Below, in pieces: positions 4,709 to 5,565 of a stretch of DNA of 5,565 nucleotides. The number at the start of each line of letters is the position of its first letter. The stretch's first letter is position 1. The notes under the pieces were generated by a model. It was not told the origin of the DNA and did not search any database. It saw only the letters and a list, made by a program, of their open reading frames with translations. The translations under genes and the position numbers were made by a program. The DNA is from Bacteroidales bacterium (GTDB lineage Bacteria > Bacteroidota > Bacteroidia > Bacteroidales > UBA12077), in assembly GCA_030600865.1 (NCBI GenBank), contig JAUVUS010000193.1, positions 1 through 5,565 of the forward strand, given 5' to 3'.

Positions 4709-5565
4709 ATGTCAGAAGAATATAATAGGGGATACTTAGATATGGAGCTTTTGCGATTTACTACTGCAGGTAGTGTTGATGATGGCAAAAGTACACTTAT
4801 TGGCAGATTATTATATGATAGTAAAGCTATTTTCGAAGATCAAATGGAGGCCATCGAGAAGGCAAGTTTAAAAACGGGCGATGGTGAAGTCAATCTTGCT
4901 TTATTAACAGATGGCTTACGTGCAGAAAGAGAACAAGGAATTACAATTGATGTAGCTTATCGTTATTTTGCAACTCCTAAGCGAAAGTTTATTATTGCTG
5001 ATACTCCCGGACATATTCAGTACACTCGAAATATGGTTACAGGTGCTTCTACAGCGAATGTAGCACTTGTTTTAATCGATGCCAGAAATGGTGTTATTGA
5101 GCAAACTCTAAGACATTCTTATATAGCTTCTTTACTTCAAATCCCTCATATAATTGTTTGTATTAATAAGATGGATTTGGTTGATTATAAAGAAGAAGTT
5201 TTTGAAAATATTAAATCTGATTTTGACAGGATTTCAACAAAACTTGATGTTCATGATATTCGTTTTGTTCCAATAAGTGCAAAGTTGGGAGATAATGTTG
5301 TTGACCGGTCAACAAATATGGATTGGTACGATGGTCCTACTTTAATGTATTTGTTGGAAAATATTCATATAGCAAGCGATATTAACCATAATGATACAAG
5401 ATTTCCTGTACAGCATGTTATTCGTCCGATGAAAGAAGAATATCATGATTATAGAGGATATGCTGGTAGAATTGAAGGTGGAATATTTCACGTTGGTGAT
5501 AAAGTTAAAGTATTACCATCGGGCTTAAGTTCAAAAATAAAGTCAATAGATGTTTTTGAAGGCCA
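4709..5565 (+). CDS. cysN: Sulfate adenylyltransferase subunit 1, GTPase (3' partial)
   Basis: CysN is the EF-Tu-like GTPase that couples GTP hydrolysis to APS formation by CysD. From the ATG at 4709 the frame stays open to the window end, giving 285 residues. GTPase motifs are in order: G1 GSVDDGKST (21-29), the switch-I region [18 protein letters not shown] (70-87), G3 DTPGH (98-102), G4 NKMD (153-156) and G5 SAK (190-192). The translation-factor-like beta-barrel domain begins about residue 232 (FPVQHVIRP, then [16 protein letters not shown]). The G1 sequence with paired Asp and REQGITID are typical of CysN/NodQ. A CysN-CysC fusion is unlikely because a separate cysC lies upstream, but the C terminus is not visible. 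The ATG lies 55 bp after the four-helix-bundle gene; no Shine-Dalgarno site is evident. Confidence 0.96.
   Translation, partial: MSEEYNRGYLDMELLRFTTAGSVDDGKSTLIGRLLYDSKAIFEDQMEAIEKASLKTGDGEVNLALLTDGLRAEREQGITIDVAYRYFATPKRKFIIADTPGHIQYTRNMVTGASTANVALVLIDARNGVIEQTLRHSYIASLLQIPHIIVCINKMDLVDYKEEVFENIKSDFDRISTKLDVHDIRFVPISAKLGDNVVDRSTNMDWYDGPTLMYLLENIHIASDINHNDTRFPVQHVIRPMKEEYHDYRGYAGRIEGGIFHVGDKVKVLPSGLSSKIKSIDVFEG

Overview
The window looks like a chromosomal fragment from an AT-rich member of the Bacteroidota. The sequence support is: a Bacteroidota-type surface lipoprotein (lipobox ending in Cys followed by E-E-D), a -7 promoter box of the TAnnTTTG type ahead of cysC, no clear Shine-Dalgarno sites, a four-helix-bundle (23S rRNA intervening-sequence protein type) gene, and an uncharacterised secreted protein of a style common in that phylum. 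Genus cannot be told from this sequence.

Layout. Positions 1-845 hold a lipoprotein with a Calx-beta-like domain; its start lies just outside the window. Two strong hairpin terminators with the same core follow (883-912 and 976-1004). Positions 1005-1701 carry no convincing gene. Instead they hold a 445-bp hairpin-rich element (1171-1615) with imperfect terminal inverted repeats, sandwiched exactly between two identical 118-bp direct repeats (1053-1170 and 1616-1733). The right copy includes the last codons of a minus-strand gene for an exported protein of unknown function (1702-2406).

From 2641 to the right edge lies a plus-strand sulfate-activation operon: cysC (APS kinase), cysD (ATP sulfurylase small subunit) and cysN (ATP sulfurylase GTPase subunit, cut by the window end). 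CysD and CysN together make APS from sulfate and ATP, driven by GTP hydrolysis, and CysC phosphorylates APS to PAPS. A likely promoter box sits about 20 bp ahead of cysC. Between cysD and cysN is a 481-bp insert bounded by an 18-bp perfect inverted repeat. It carries a four-helix-bundle gene split by a one-base frameshift in a run of four C.

The most unusual points are the 118/445/118-bp repeat-element-repeat structure, and the inverted-repeat-bounded four-helix-bundle cassette interrupting a sulfate-activation operon.
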